This document shows positions 36,698 through 45,801 of a DNA stretch of 64,000 bases, piece after piece. The notes beneath the pieces are model-generated. The model was given only the letters and a program-made list of their open reading frames with translations, was not told where the DNA came from and did no database searches. Source of the DNA: Flavobacterium sp. N1994 (GTDB taxonomy: Bacteria > Bacteroidota > Bacteroidia > Flavobacteriales > Flavobacteriaceae); NCBI RefSeq assembly GCF_025947145.1, contig NZ_CP109999.1, positions 1,116,001 to 1,180,000 on the forward strand. Reading direction: 5' to 3'. Both the position numbers and the translations under genes were made by a program. Positions within the stretch are counted from its first letter, which is position 1; each line of letters begins with the position of its first letter.

Positions 36698-37411
36698 TTG
36701 TTTCTTAGTAATATGGAAATAATTATCGGCTACCGAAAGCAAAACATAAAGAATAATAATCAACGGAATCGCCAATATCTGAAGGAAGATGAGCACCAAA
36801 ATAGATACTGCTAAAAAGGAAATCTGCAATTTATATTTGGCAAAACTAAAATTCTTGATCTTCAAAGAAAACAAAGGAATTTCGGCATTCATTACATAAG
36901 CACTTATTAATGTCAAAATAACCAAGAACCATTTATTATAAATTACTCCCGAGAAATTATCATCATAGAAAGCTATGTTAATCAAAGGCAAACTTGAGAA
37001 AAACAAAGCATTAGCAGGTGTTGGTAAACCAATAAAAGAATCGGATTGTCTTTCATCAATGTTAAATTTAGCCAAGCGATAACATGCCCCAAGAGTTATG
37101 ATAAAACCTAAATAAGGTAAATAACTTTGTGTCCCAAAAGCATCATTATTACTCAATAATTTAAACATCACATAACCAGGAACCACTCCACTAGTAACCA
37201 TATCTGCCAAGGAATCCAATTGAACACCTAATGGTCCGGCAACATTAAATTTACGTGCAAAAAAACCATCAAAGAAATCAAAGAAAATCCCAAGACAAAC
37301 AAAGTAAAATGCTAAATCAAATCGCAAATCAGTTATCATTACCAAAGCTACACAACCACTAAATAAATTTAACATCGTAAATAAATTGGGAATCTGCGCT
37401 TTAATATTCAT
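36695..37411 (-). CDS. pssA: CDP-diacylglycerol-serine O-phosphatidyltransferase
   Basis: Makes phosphatidylserine, the precursor of phosphatidylethanolamine, at the inner membrane. 238 residues with about seven or eight hydrophobic segments. The CDP-alcohol phosphotransferase motif D-x2-DG-x2-AR-x8-G-x3-D-x3-D is visible as DFFDGFFARKF, then GVQLDSLAD. The frame is open to 37444, but the -7 box at 37442-37449 places transcription start inside that extension, so the ATG at 37411 (MNIKAQIPNLFTMLN) is preferred. Confidence 0.9.
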   Translation of the reverse strand: MNIKAQIPNLFTMLNLFSGCVALVMITDLRFDLAFYFVCLGIFFDFFDGFFARKFNVAGPLGVQLDSLADMVTSGVVPGYVMFKLLSNNDAFGTQSYLPYLGFIITLGACYRLAKFNIDERQSDSFIGLPTPANALFFSSLPLINIAFYDDNFSGVIYNKWFLVILTLISAYVMNAEIPLFSLKIKNFSFAKYKLQISFLAVSILVLIFLQILAIPLIIILYVLLSVADNYFHITKKQ

Positions 37412-37441
37412 CTGTAATTGTTTAGTATTTTTAAAGAAATA

Positions 37442-37449
37442 CAAATTTA
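37442..37449 (-). promoter_or_regulatory. Candidate -7 box of pssA
   Basis: Minus strand TAAATTTG, exact TAnnTTTG match, about 30 nt upstream of the ATG at 37411. It decides between the two possible starts. Confidence 0.55.
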
Positions 37450-37522
37450 ATACAATAAGTTAAAGCTTTCTACGTTTTATTATAGAGATTTTTATTTGAT
37501 ATTTGTAAAAAGAAAAATTGCC

Positions 37523-38590
37523 TTGAAAAAAACAATTGCTATTCTATTCCTTTTTATTAGCACAATTACTCACGCTCAGTCGGTTAGAAAGTACTCCAAT
37601 GAATTTATGAATATTGGAGTGGATGCTGCCGCATTAGGGATGTCTAATGCAGTAACGGCTTCTTCTGGAGATGTGAATTCGGGCTATTGGAACCCAGCAG
37701 GATTATTAAAAATTGAAGATAGCGAAGTTTCCCTGATGCATGCTAGTTATTTTGCCAATATTGCGGCTTATGATTACGCTGCTTATGCTAAAAAGATTGA
37801 CGACCAAAGTGCTTGGGGGATTTCCTTAATTCGTTTTGGAGTGGATGATATCATGAACACTACCCAACTTATAGATGCTCAAGGAAATATTGATTACAAT
37901 AGAATCAGCCTCTTTTCAACTGCCGATTATGGATTGACTTTTTCCTATGCTAGAAAGATGAAGTTTGACGGGTTACACTATGGTGTGAATGCCAAAGTAA
38001 TTCGTAGAATCATTGGAGATTTTGCAAGTTCATGGGGATTTGGTTTTGATGCTGGAATTCAATATGACAAGGACGATTGGCATTATGGTTTGATGCTTCG
38101 AGACATTACTACTACATACAATGTTTGGGCTATTAATGAAGAAAAATACAATCAAATTAAAGATGCAGTAGCCGGACAAAACCAAGCATTACCAGAAAGT
38201 GTTGAAATTACCTTGCCAAAAGCCCAATTAGGTATCGCAAGAAAAATTGACTTCCATTATGATTATACCTTATTAGCCGCGCTCAATTTAAATATGCAAT
38301 TTAACAGAACCAATGATGTCATTTCATCTGATGCCGTGAGTATAGATCCAGCATTAGGACTTGAATTTGGTTATACCGAATTGGTTTTTCTTAGAGCGGG
38401 TGTAGGTAACTTTCAAAATGTAGAACAAATTGACGGCAGTAAAAAAGTTAATTTCCAACCCAATATCGGTTTAGGTTTTAAATACAAAGGCATCCAAATA
38501 GACTATGCACTAACCGATTTAGGGGATCAAAGTGCAGCCTTATATTCTAATATTTTTTCAGTAAAAGTTGATCTCAGTATTTTTAGATAA
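37523..38590 (+). CDS. PorV/PorQ-type outer-membrane protein linked to type IX secretion
   Basis: A beta-barrel protein of the FadL-like PorV family. The signal peptide is KKTIAILFLFISTITHAQ. The body starts EFMNIGVDAAALGMSNAV and SGYWNPAGL, the hallmark opening of PorV-type proteins, and ends with strands (FSVKVDLSIFR) and a terminal aromatic pattern fitting an outer-membrane barrel. PorV itself shuttles T9SS cargo; this shorter paralogue (355 aa from here) may serve a subset of cargo, possibly including the adhesin, which is an inference. I chose the TTG at 37523, which gives a compact signal peptide; a TTG at 37496 adds nine residues. It is followed 6 nt later by the Lnb-like gene. Confidence 0.8.
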   Translation: MKKTIAILFLFISTITHAQSVRKYSNEFMNIGVDAAALGMSNAVTASSGDVNSGYWNPAGLLKIEDSEVSLMHASYFANIAAYDYAAYAKKIDDQSAWGISLIRFGVDDIMNTTQLIDAQGNIDYNRISLFSTADYGLTFSYARKMKFDGLHYGVNAKVIRRIIGDFASSWGFGFDAGIQYDKDDWHYGLMLRDITTTYNVWAINEEKYNQIKDAVAGQNQALPESVEITLPKAQLGIARKIDFHYDYTLLAALNLNMQFNRTNDVISSDAVSIDPALGLEFGYTELVFLRAGVGNFQNVEQIDGSKKVNFQPNIGLGFKYKGIQIDYALTDLGDQSAALYSNIFSVKVDLSIFR

Positions 38591-38596
38591 AAAGTT

Positions 38597-39715
38597 ATGC
38601 TCAAAAAAACAGTACTCCTATTACTTCTTTTAGTTAGTCTTACTGGATTCTCACAAGTTCCGAAGTTATCACCCAATACCGAAGTTAGTATTTTTACCTG
38701 TGGCAGAGGTCAAGAATTATATTCAACATTTGGACACACAGCACTCCGAATAAAAGACCCAGTAAACGAACTCGATGTAGTGTATAATTATGGCTACTTT
38801 GACTTTAGGACTGACAATTTCTATTTTAAATTTGTAAAAGGGGATTTACAATACTTTATGAATGTCACTTCCTACGAAGATTTTATTGTTGAATACCAAA
38901 CAGATGAAAGAGAAGTAGTGGAGCAAACTTTAAATTTGTCTTTAGAAAAGAAACAGCAACTTTTTGATACTTTAAATTCGGCCTTACTTTCTAGTGAGAA
39001 GTTCTACACTTATAAATTTATTGATAGAAATTGTACCTCAATGATTGTCGATAAAATCAATGGTGTTTTAGGCAAAAAAGAAATTGAAAAAGTAGATGAT
39101 AAATCGATAAGCTATAGAACACTTTTGTATCCTTATTTTGAGGATTTCTTTTGGTACAAATTGGGAATTAATATCATTTTTGGAGCGAAAACAGATGCCA
39201 AAGCTGAGAAATTATTTCTTCCTATAGAATTAGAAAACAGTTTAGATAAAGCTACCATTGATGGAAAACCATTAGTATCAAAAAAACAAACTGTTGTAGA
39301 TGGTGACAAAACAGAACATGCTTTTTCTTTTTTAAACAGTATTTATTTCATTTGTGCATTACTACTAATCTTGCTAGTAATCAATAAAAGATTTTTGTTT
39401 GTTAGTTATCTTTTTGCAGCAGGGATTCTAGGAGCTTTTCTTTGCTTGGTTGGATTTTATTCAGAACATCAAGAATTACTTTGGAATTATAATGCTTTGT
39501 TATTCAACCCACTTTTTCTATTAATTCCTTTTGTTAAAAGTAATTTCCTGAAAAAATTGAATATAACATTATTGATAATGCTATTACTATATTGTATCAT
39601 AATGGTAACAAAACCGCACTTGGTTATCCTGTTACCATTCATCATTACAAACCTGTATATCCTATTGAAATTAAATGGTAGTAATCCATTTAAACTATTG
39701 ACCTCTGTAAAGTAA
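38597..39715 (+). CDS. DUF4105 / Lnb N-terminal-domain protein, membrane-anchored
   Basis: 372 residues: signal peptide (VLLLLLLVSLTGFSQ), a periplasmic domain to about residue 240 with FGHTALRI (His47) and FIDRNCTSM (Cys146), the pair expected for a papain-like acyltransferase site, then four or five membrane helices. The family includes Lnb, reported in Bacteroides as a lipoprotein N-acyltransferase that completes triacylated lipoproteins. Whether this protein has that activity is an inference from the family. It lies 6 nt after the PorV-like gene, and its last 21 nt overlap the converging sugar transferase gene. Confidence 0.82.
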   Translation: MLKKTVLLLLLLVSLTGFSQVPKLSPNTEVSIFTCGRGQELYSTFGHTALRIKDPVNELDVVYNYGYFDFRTDNFYFKFVKGDLQYFMNVTSYEDFIVEYQTDEREVVEQTLNLSLEKKQQLFDTLNSALLSSEKFYTYKFIDRNCTSMIVDKINGVLGKKEIEKVDDKSISYRTLLYPYFEDFFWYKLGINIIFGAKTDAKAEKLFLPIELENSLDKATIDGKPLVSKKQTVVDGDKTEHAFSFLNSIYFICALLLILLVINKRFLFVSYLFAAGILGAFLCLVGFYSEHQELLWNYNALLFNPLFLLIPFVKSNFLKKLNITLLIMLLLYCIIMVTKPHLVILLPFIITNLYILLKLNGSNPFKLLTSVK

Positions 39716-41089
39716 AACAGTACTTAGTGTTTTAAATATAATATTTACATCTAGAAAAAGGCTTCTGTGTTTGATGTAATACAAATCATATTGCAACTTA
39801 ATTAAGCTATCGTCAATAGTTTCTCCGTAAGAGTAATTAACTTGAGCCCAGCCTGTTAATCCAGGTTTTATAACGTGACGTGTTTCATAAAAAGGCATTA
39901 CTTCAGCAATTTCATCTACAAAAACTGGTCGTTCTGGTCTAGGTCCAATAACAGCCATATCTCCTTTCAAAATGTTGATGAATTGAGGAAATTCATCTAT
40001 CCTAGATTTTCTCAAAATTTTACCAAATGGTGTAACTCTACTGTCATTCATAGTGGCAAAAACTGCGCCTCCTTTTTCGGCATTTTTAACCATAGTTCTA
40101 AATTTAACTATATTAAAAACCATTCCGTTCTTACCTACTCTTTCCTGAGTATAAAGCAGTTTCCCTCGGTTCCCAACTAGATTTCCAATTAGGATTAACG
40201 GGAGTATCATAACACCAATTAGCAAACCAATTAATGATATTACGATTTCAAAAAAACGAACCATAATTAAATAAAAGTGATTCTGATTGCTTCGGCTAAA
40301 AGGAAAATAACGATAAAAATCTCGAGACACGTATTGCACAGGAATTCTTTGGGTAAGATTTTCATAAACCTGAGTATATTCCCTGATGATGTAACCGTTT
40401 TCTAATAAATGTATTAATTGATTGTAAAGGTTGACTGTAATTCCGTCTGTTTTTTGAGAGGCAATCACAATTTCGGAAACGGCATTTTTATTGACAAAAT
40501 CTTTGAGGTTGTTAATGTCAATATTCTTAATCTTTAAGTTATTACTCGTTTTGGTATTAGCACTATCCGAATTAACAAAACCTAAAACTCTATAATGTGG
40601 ATCAGCACTTTCAAGTCCTTGAACTAGTTCTATCAGCTGTTCTTTATCACAAATTAGTATTACTTTTTTGGAAAATCTATTGGATGCAAAAAATCGGAGA
40701 TAAGTCATTCTCCAAGTAAACAATGCTAAAAAAATAGCGATGAAAAAAATAAAGATTTGAATACGATTTGAAGGAAGTACTGGTGTATATAATGGAGTTA
40801 ATAAATACACCAAAACCGTAATTGAGGTAGTTAGAATAATACTTTTTATAATTTGAAACTGATTACTAGCCACTTGCAAATTATACATTTCAAAAACAGA
40901 ACCTATAAAATTTAAATAAATTCCTAAAACGATGGTCCAATAAAAATTGGTTTCAGAGATATTAAAATAATTAAATCTAAAAATAACACCAACCAAATAC
41001 AATGAAAGTAATACAGAAACGACATCAAAAATCCTTAAAAGAATCTTTCTTTCTGAAACTTCAAAATGTATTCCTTTATGCTTATTCAT
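39695..41089 (-). CDS. Polyprenyl-phosphate glycosylphosphotransferase (initiating sugar transferase)
   Basis: Starts a glycan by moving a sugar phosphate onto undecaprenyl phosphate at the inner membrane. 464 residues: four or five N-terminal helices, a CoA-binding-like domain about 130-250, one helix near 270-300, then the bacterial sugar-transferase domain: YTQERVGKNGMVFNIVKFRTM, LRKSRIDEFPQFINILKGD, IGPRPERP and PGLTGWAQVNY. The architecture is that of WcaJ/WbaP-like enzymes; the sugar is not readable. It is the last gene of the minus-strand polysaccharide locus and overlaps the converging Lnb-like gene by 21 nt. Confidence 0.92.
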   Translation of the reverse strand: MNKHKGIHFEVSERKILLRIFDVVSVLLSLYLVGVIFRFNYFNISETNFYWTIVLGIYLNFIGSVFEMYNLQVASNQFQIIKSIILTTSITVLVYLLTPLYTPVLPSNRIQIFIFFIAIFLALFTWRMTYLRFFASNRFSKKVILICDKEQLIELVQGLESADPHYRVLGFVNSDSANTKTSNNLKIKNIDINNLKDFVNKNAVSEIVIASQKTDGITVNLYNQLIHLLENGYIIREYTQVYENLTQRIPVQYVSRDFYRYFPFSRSNQNHFYLIMVRFFEIVISLIGLLIGVMILPLILIGNLVGNRGKLLYTQERVGKNGMVFNIVKFRTMVKNAEKGGAVFATMNDSRVTPFGKILRKSRIDEFPQFINILKGDMAVIGPRPERPVFVDEIAEVMPFYETRHVIKPGLTGWAQVNYSYGETIDDSLIKLQYDLYYIKHRSLFLDVNIIFKTLSTVLLYRGQ

Positions 41090-41305
41090 GCTCTGATTGA
41101 AAACGTTTTTGAGGACGCAAGTTAATAAATATTAGTTATTAAATAGGTAATTGTATACATTGCTTTTTTTCTATCATCAATTCAAAACTCTTCAAAGATT
41201 CTTTTCTTTTGGAGAATAAATCAACTATCAAATCAAGTTTTGGAAAAGTCTGACACTTTGAATAGTAGCATGCAAATAACACTCTAAAGAAATTCATTAA
41301 AGTTA

Positions 41306-42664
41306 TTATTCTAGTTTGGGAGCTTGTTTCATAGGCAATATAGCCCCATCATTTATATAAACTTTCAATAAAGAAAGAGAATATACAAAAGCTGGTGCTG
41401 CTATTCGCATTGCAGCGTGATTAATGGTCAATATCCAAAATAACAAAAAGCTAAACGTATAAATATTTTGTTTATTATCGAGGAATAAAAAAATTGGAGT
41501 GAAAAACACTATTAAAAGAGCAACTATTCCAACAGCTCCATGTTCCGCTAATGTTCTGGAGATTTCACTATGAGAAGCTATAATAGCTCCACCCGTTTTT
41601 ACCTCCCTAACCTCTAGAGCTTTGGCAACACCTATACCAAATACTGGACTATCCAAAAAATCTTCAATTTCACTATCCCATATCTCTTCTCTACCGGTTA
41701 ACTGACTTTCTTTTACTCTTCCTGCAGCATCTTTGTTCGCGTATCTTTTGTCAATTAATCCTCCTGTTTGATTAGAAGTATATAGCCATGTCACTAAAAA
41801 AGCGACCGACATAAAGGCTATTATTCGATACAAATTATATTTCCCTTGGCTTTTAGTTTTTATAAGTAAATAAAATAAAAATATAATTATCATTACAAAT
41901 CCTGTAACCATCCCACCTCTTGAAAAGGTAACTAAACCTCTGTAGGTAATATTAAATAATATAATTAGATTGATGACAAACTGTACCTTTGATTTTGATT
42001 CAAGAATTAATCTAGAAAAGAAAACAAACATTCCAACTCCTAATAAAGTAGCTACCTGATTAGGCCCAAATCCACCGGAAGTCTCATTATTTGAGCCTGT
42101 CCCTACTAGGATTTCTTTTAAATCTGGAGTATATAAAATCAGATATATAGTAGTAGCAAAGACAGGCAAAGCCAAGGCTAACAAAATATCATTGACTTGT
42201 GAAAGTAAAATTTTCCGATTGTAACAATATATAGCCGAAACACCAAGACAAACTGGCCCCGAGATATTAAAAGCAATAGCTTTCCTAATTTCTGTGCTAA
42301 GATTTAAAGCATCTGTAGCCACTATTACACCTGGCAATAATAACAATAAATAAATCCAAAATGGAATCGTGTTTTTTGATAGTCCGCTGTAGTACATTCC
42401 GAGACCTAAAAAGATCATTACTCCATATTTTGAGGTTTCATATAACAAGTTCCCCCCTGTCATCCTCAAAAAAACCTCACTACCAACAATATAAGCAGAG
42501 ATATACAAAACTTCATTATTTCTATTTCTACTTTTCATCACAAAATATACTCCATATGCCAGCATGGCAACACAGTATGCTTTTGACAATGGTCGAAATA
42601 AGTATATCAAAATTCCTATCAATATATGAAGAGAAACCAGTATAATATATTTTTTATCTTTCAT
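41306..42664 (-). CDS. O-antigen ligase/polymerase family membrane protein (Wzy-like)
   Basis: 452 residues with about ten or eleven hydrophobic helices and one larger periplasmic loop (about residues 300-370) containing GREEIWDSEIEDFLDSPVFGIG and ASHSEISRTLAEHGAVG, the pattern of the Wzy_C/WaaL superfamily. It would polymerise repeat units or attach the finished chain. Polymerase and ligase cannot be separated by sequence alone; the location in a glycan locus with a single such gene favours a Wzy role. A gap of 216 nt with no feature I could identify separates it from the sugar transferase. Confidence 0.82.
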   Translation of the reverse strand: MKDKKYIILVSLHILIGILIYLFRPLSKAYCVAMLAYGVYFVMKSRNRNNEVLYISAYIVGSEVFLRMTGGNLLYETSKYGVMIFLGLGMYYSGLSKNTIPFWIYLLLLLPGVIVATDALNLSTEIRKAIAFNISGPVCLGVSAIYCYNRKILLSQVNDILLALALPVFATTIYLILYTPDLKEILVGTGSNNETSGGFGPNQVATLLGVGMFVFFSRLILESKSKVQFVINLIILFNITYRGLVTFSRGGMVTGFVMIIIFLFYLLIKTKSQGKYNLYRIIAFMSVAFLVTWLYTSNQTGGLIDKRYANKDAAGRVKESQLTGREEIWDSEIEDFLDSPVFGIGVAKALEVREVKTGGAIIASHSEISRTLAEHGAVGIVALLIVFFTPIFLFLDNKQNIYTFSFLLFWILTINHAAMRIAAPAFVYSLSLLKVYINDGAILPMKQAPKLE

Positions 42665-42667
42665 ATT

Positions 42668-43741
42668 TTATAAACTTAAAACCCAATTTAAATATTGAGT
42701 GATAACTCCTTTTTCTGTATGATTTTTGCTAATAGTCTCATAAAACGAATTCCCAAGTTTAGACCTTAATTCTTCATCTAATACAAGCTTGGATAACTTT
42801 TGACAAAACAAGTCTAAGTCATTTACATCAACCATAAAACCATCAATCCCATCTTTAATAATTAAAGGGATTTCACCAACTTTTGTAGTTAAAACTGGTT
42901 TTTTTGAAAGCCCATATTCAATAAAAGCAACAGGTAAGCCTTCCGATTTTGAGGTCAAAATGGCTATATCTATTTGATTTAAAATGTTTTTTATGTCTTT
43001 TTTTGAACCATAAACGAAAACATGATTCTCTAAATCTCCTTGCTTAATTAGATTTCTAATTTTTCTAGAATAGTCATCTCCAAAATCTTTTCCTACCAAA
43101 TGGAATGACCAATCAGGAGCTGATACCATAAGCTTTTTAGCCACTTCTAATAAAAAAAAATGGTTTTTTTGTTCTCTCAAATTGGCCAAACACAAAATGC
43201 GTTTTCCTGAAGCTCCTTTTAAAACGGTTTCTTCATATGTTGAATCTTCAATGCTTGTAAAATTAGGCAAGTAAATTACATTTTTGCAGTTCAATTCCTT
43301 TTCTGCCCAAGCTTTAAGTTGATAATTTACAACTATAATTCCTTTGAAAAAAAATGAAGCTATTTTCAATGCAAAAGATTCCTTAGTACTTATACTTTCA
43401 ATTAAACCATTGTGGTCATGCCAAATAATTTTTATTCTTGGATAAACCAATTTCACCAATAATGCGGTAAAATAAGAACTACTATGCGCTTGTAAATAAT
43501 CAACTTTATTTTTTTTACAATAGTTGCTCAATCTAAAAACAGCTGGAATGTCAATCGTTCGTTTTCTTTTCAAAAAAATATAGGAGACATTATCAATCAC
43601 CTCTGATTTTAAATTCCCTTCCTCTCTTGTCGCAACCAATCCAGAAAATTCAATTCTCTTAGAAAGACCATTAGCAAAATTAACAGCCATTTTTTCGGCT
43701 CCGCCAATTTCTAATGAATCAATGATTTGAACTATTCTCAT
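42668..43741 (-). CDS. Glycosyltransferase family 4-type (GT-B)
   Basis: 357 residues. N-terminal MRIVQIIDSLEIGGAEKMA is the classic GT4 opening (GGAE loop). The C-terminal nucleotide-sugar site is LTSKSEGLPVAFIEYGLSKK, an E-x7-E arrangement. It builds part of the repeat unit in the cytoplasm; donor and acceptor are unknown. It overlaps the upstream gene by 4 nt and lies 3 nt before the Wzy-like gene. Confidence 0.9.
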   Translation of the reverse strand: MRIVQIIDSLEIGGAEKMAVNFANGLSKRIEFSGLVATREEGNLKSEVIDNVSYIFLKRKRTIDIPAVFRLSNYCKKNKVDYLQAHSSSYFTALLVKLVYPRIKIIWHDHNGLIESISTKESFALKIASFFFKGIIVVNYQLKAWAEKELNCKNVIYLPNFTSIEDSTYEETVLKGASGKRILCLANLREQKNHFFLLEVAKKLMVSAPDWSFHLVGKDFGDDYSRKIRNLIKQGDLENHVFVYGSKKDIKNILNQIDIAILTSKSEGLPVAFIEYGLSKKPVLTTKVGEIPLIIKDGIDGFMVDVNDLDLFCQKLSKLVLDEELRSKLGNSFYETISKNHTEKGVITQYLNWVLSL

Positions 43742-44856
43742 GACTGTAAAAGCAGTTTAATTTCATTTTCAAATACATCCAAAGTATATTGTCTTGACCA
43801 ATTGATTGCTTGACTAACTTTTTCTTGATATAAATTATTATCTATTAAAATAGATTCGATGTGATCAATATCTTGGTTTAATTTAAAGTCTAAAAGCAAA
43901 CCTCTATTTCCATTTTGAAGCATATTGGGAACACATGAAACTCTTGATGCAATAGGCAAACAGCCCCAAAACATTCCTTCTGCAACCACTTTTGGCCAGC
44001 CTTCACTCAATGATGGTAAAACTACAAAATGATTTTCTAAATAGGCTTTTTTAATCGTTTCTTGGTTTTGATTTCCCATTAACTTTACGATATTTTCCAA
44101 ATGATTATCTGAAATATATTTTTCTAAACTGGCTCTTTCACTTCCTTCACCATAAAGTAGTAACTGAACATCATTCCCTTTTTTATGAAGTAATTCTATG
44201 ATTTGAATAGCATACAATGGTTGTTTACCATTGGATAATGTCCCAACAAAAACAAACGAAATTTTTCCAGATAGAGTTCTAGGTTTAACCTCTATTTTAT
44301 CTTTTTCAAAATAACTAGCAGTAAAGAATGGTTTGATGTTACTTGAGCTATTTTCCCATTCCCCATAAACCAAAACTTTCATGTTTTTGGTCAAGAAGGT
44401 GTTGCTCAAAATCCATTTTTGCAAACGATAAGTAATGGGTTGTTTTGCATTTAAATCCCAATTACCTGCATACTTAGCGGTTTTAGGTTTTGAAGGGAAG
44501 AAAATTTGAACTAAACAACCTAACAAACCAATGTTTCCGGGACAGCGCAAATGAATATGGTCAGCTCTTTTCATAGTTTGATATATTTTCAAAACTATGG
44601 AAGGCATGACCATTAAGGAGTATAAAGTATTTTTTATATTGGAAATATCGAAGCTTTTAACTGGAGTAAATGCTATGCTATCATGAACATAAAACTCTTG
44701 AATAGGACTTTTGGGAATAGATTCAAGAGGCGCAACGATTAAAACTTCGGAGGCATTTTTTATCCATAAGTTCATTTCACGAACATAAGGTTCATAGCCA
44801 AAATACTTGTCTGAAATTTTACCATGAATAACATGAGTAATTATGGCAAATTTCAT
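43738..44856 (-). CDS. Glycosyltransferase, GT4-like
   Basis: 372 residues. The N-terminal half is divergent (HLRCPGNIGLLGCLVQIF, KYAGNWDL). The C-terminal half is a typical GT-B domain: FVFVGTLSNGKQPLYAIQII, LYGEGSERASLEKYI and LPSLSEGWPKVVAEGMFWG. It overlaps the next gene by 4 nt, so it is cotranslated with that GT4. Specificity is unknown. Confidence 0.85.
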   Translation of the reverse strand: MKFAIITHVIHGKISDKYFGYEPYVREMNLWIKNASEVLIVAPLESIPKSPIQEFYVHDSIAFTPVKSFDISNIKNTLYSLMVMPSIVLKIYQTMKRADHIHLRCPGNIGLLGCLVQIFFPSKPKTAKYAGNWDLNAKQPITYRLQKWILSNTFLTKNMKVLVYGEWENSSSNIKPFFTASYFEKDKIEVKPRTLSGKISFVFVGTLSNGKQPLYAIQIIELLHKKGNDVQLLLYGEGSERASLEKYISDNHLENIVKLMGNQNQETIKKAYLENHFVVLPSLSEGWPKVVAEGMFWGCLPIASRVSCVPNMLQNGNRGLLLDFKLNQDIDHIESILIDNNLYQEKVSQAINWSRQYTLDVFENEIKLLLQS

Positions 44857-44862
44857 CTTACT

Positions 44863-45678
44863 TTATTTTTTTTGCATTAACATGGTCAAATGCATACATT
44901 TAAACAAATGACTATCTGATTTTGCAGATAAATCCCAATCTTTCTTATGCCATTTTTTTCCAATACTTTGCTTTTTCTCTTCTGAAAGGAAAGGCATAAA
45001 ATTCATCACGAAATACCATTTGGCTTGACCTAAAAGACCATGGCGTTCAACAACTTTAAAGGTTTTAGCAAACTTAAAATAAGTCTTTTTAGTAAATGGC
45101 CATTCCCAATCTTTATCCGATTGAAAAGGACGATACATGACTCTCATTATTTTTATGGGTAAACTAGTTTCTAATGGATCATAGCTAATAATAACTCCGT
45201 TAGGTGCTAATTTCTCATCCAGTTTGGCAATTAAAACATCTGGATTTTGAAAATGATGTAAAACACCATAAGCATAAATAATATCAAAATCTTTTTCAGC
45301 AAATTGTTCCGAAAGAAAATCAGCTGCTAAAGCCTCTGCATTTGGAAAAGGTTTTAATCTTTCCGCTAATTGCTTAATGGCAACATCACTTAAATCTAAT
45401 GCTATAAACTTTTTACTATGTTCTGCCAAATATAAACTCCAGTGATTTCCGGCAAAGCACCCTAAATCCAACACTTTTTTATTAGATAAATCGCCAAACC
45501 ATGTTTTGTGTATTTCATAAGATTCGTTAAGAATACCAATATCTTTTCGGATTTTTTTTAACGTTTTTTCTCTGAAATAATACCAAATTTTGGTAGGCAA
45601 GTTTTTCTTATCACTTTTCAGATTATAAAAATCTTTTTGCTTCTTATTGATTTCAATAATTTCTTCTTGTGTTTTCAT
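44863..45678 (-). CDS. Class I SAM-dependent methyltransferase
   Basis: 271 residues. An N-terminal helical segment is followed by motif I KVLDLGCFAGNHWSLYLA, LDLSDVAIKQLAERL and IIYAYGVLHHFQNPDVLI. It is probably a glycan O- or N-methyltransferase judged by its surroundings; the target atom is not identifiable. A gap of 123 nt without visible features lies upstream of its start. Confidence 0.87.
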   Translation of the reverse strand: MKTQEEIIEINKKQKDFYNLKSDKKNLPTKIWYYFREKTLKKIRKDIGILNESYEIHKTWFGDLSNKKVLDLGCFAGNHWSLYLAEHSKKFIALDLSDVAIKQLAERLKPFPNAEALAADFLSEQFAEKDFDIIYAYGVLHHFQNPDVLIAKLDEKLAPNGVIISYDPLETSLPIKIMRVMYRPFQSDKDWEWPFTKKTYFKFAKTFKVVERHGLLGQAKWYFVMNFMPFLSEEKKQSIGKKWHKKDWDLSAKSDSHLFKCMHLTMLMQKK

Positions 45679-45801
45679 AGTTTTTTATAAAGTATTGTTT
45701 AAAGAATACAGAGAATAAACGCAATTCTTCTGGAGATTTCTTTTTTCTTTAACGGTCGTAAATATATTGCTAAATCTTATAAATGCCAACTATATTCATT
45801 T

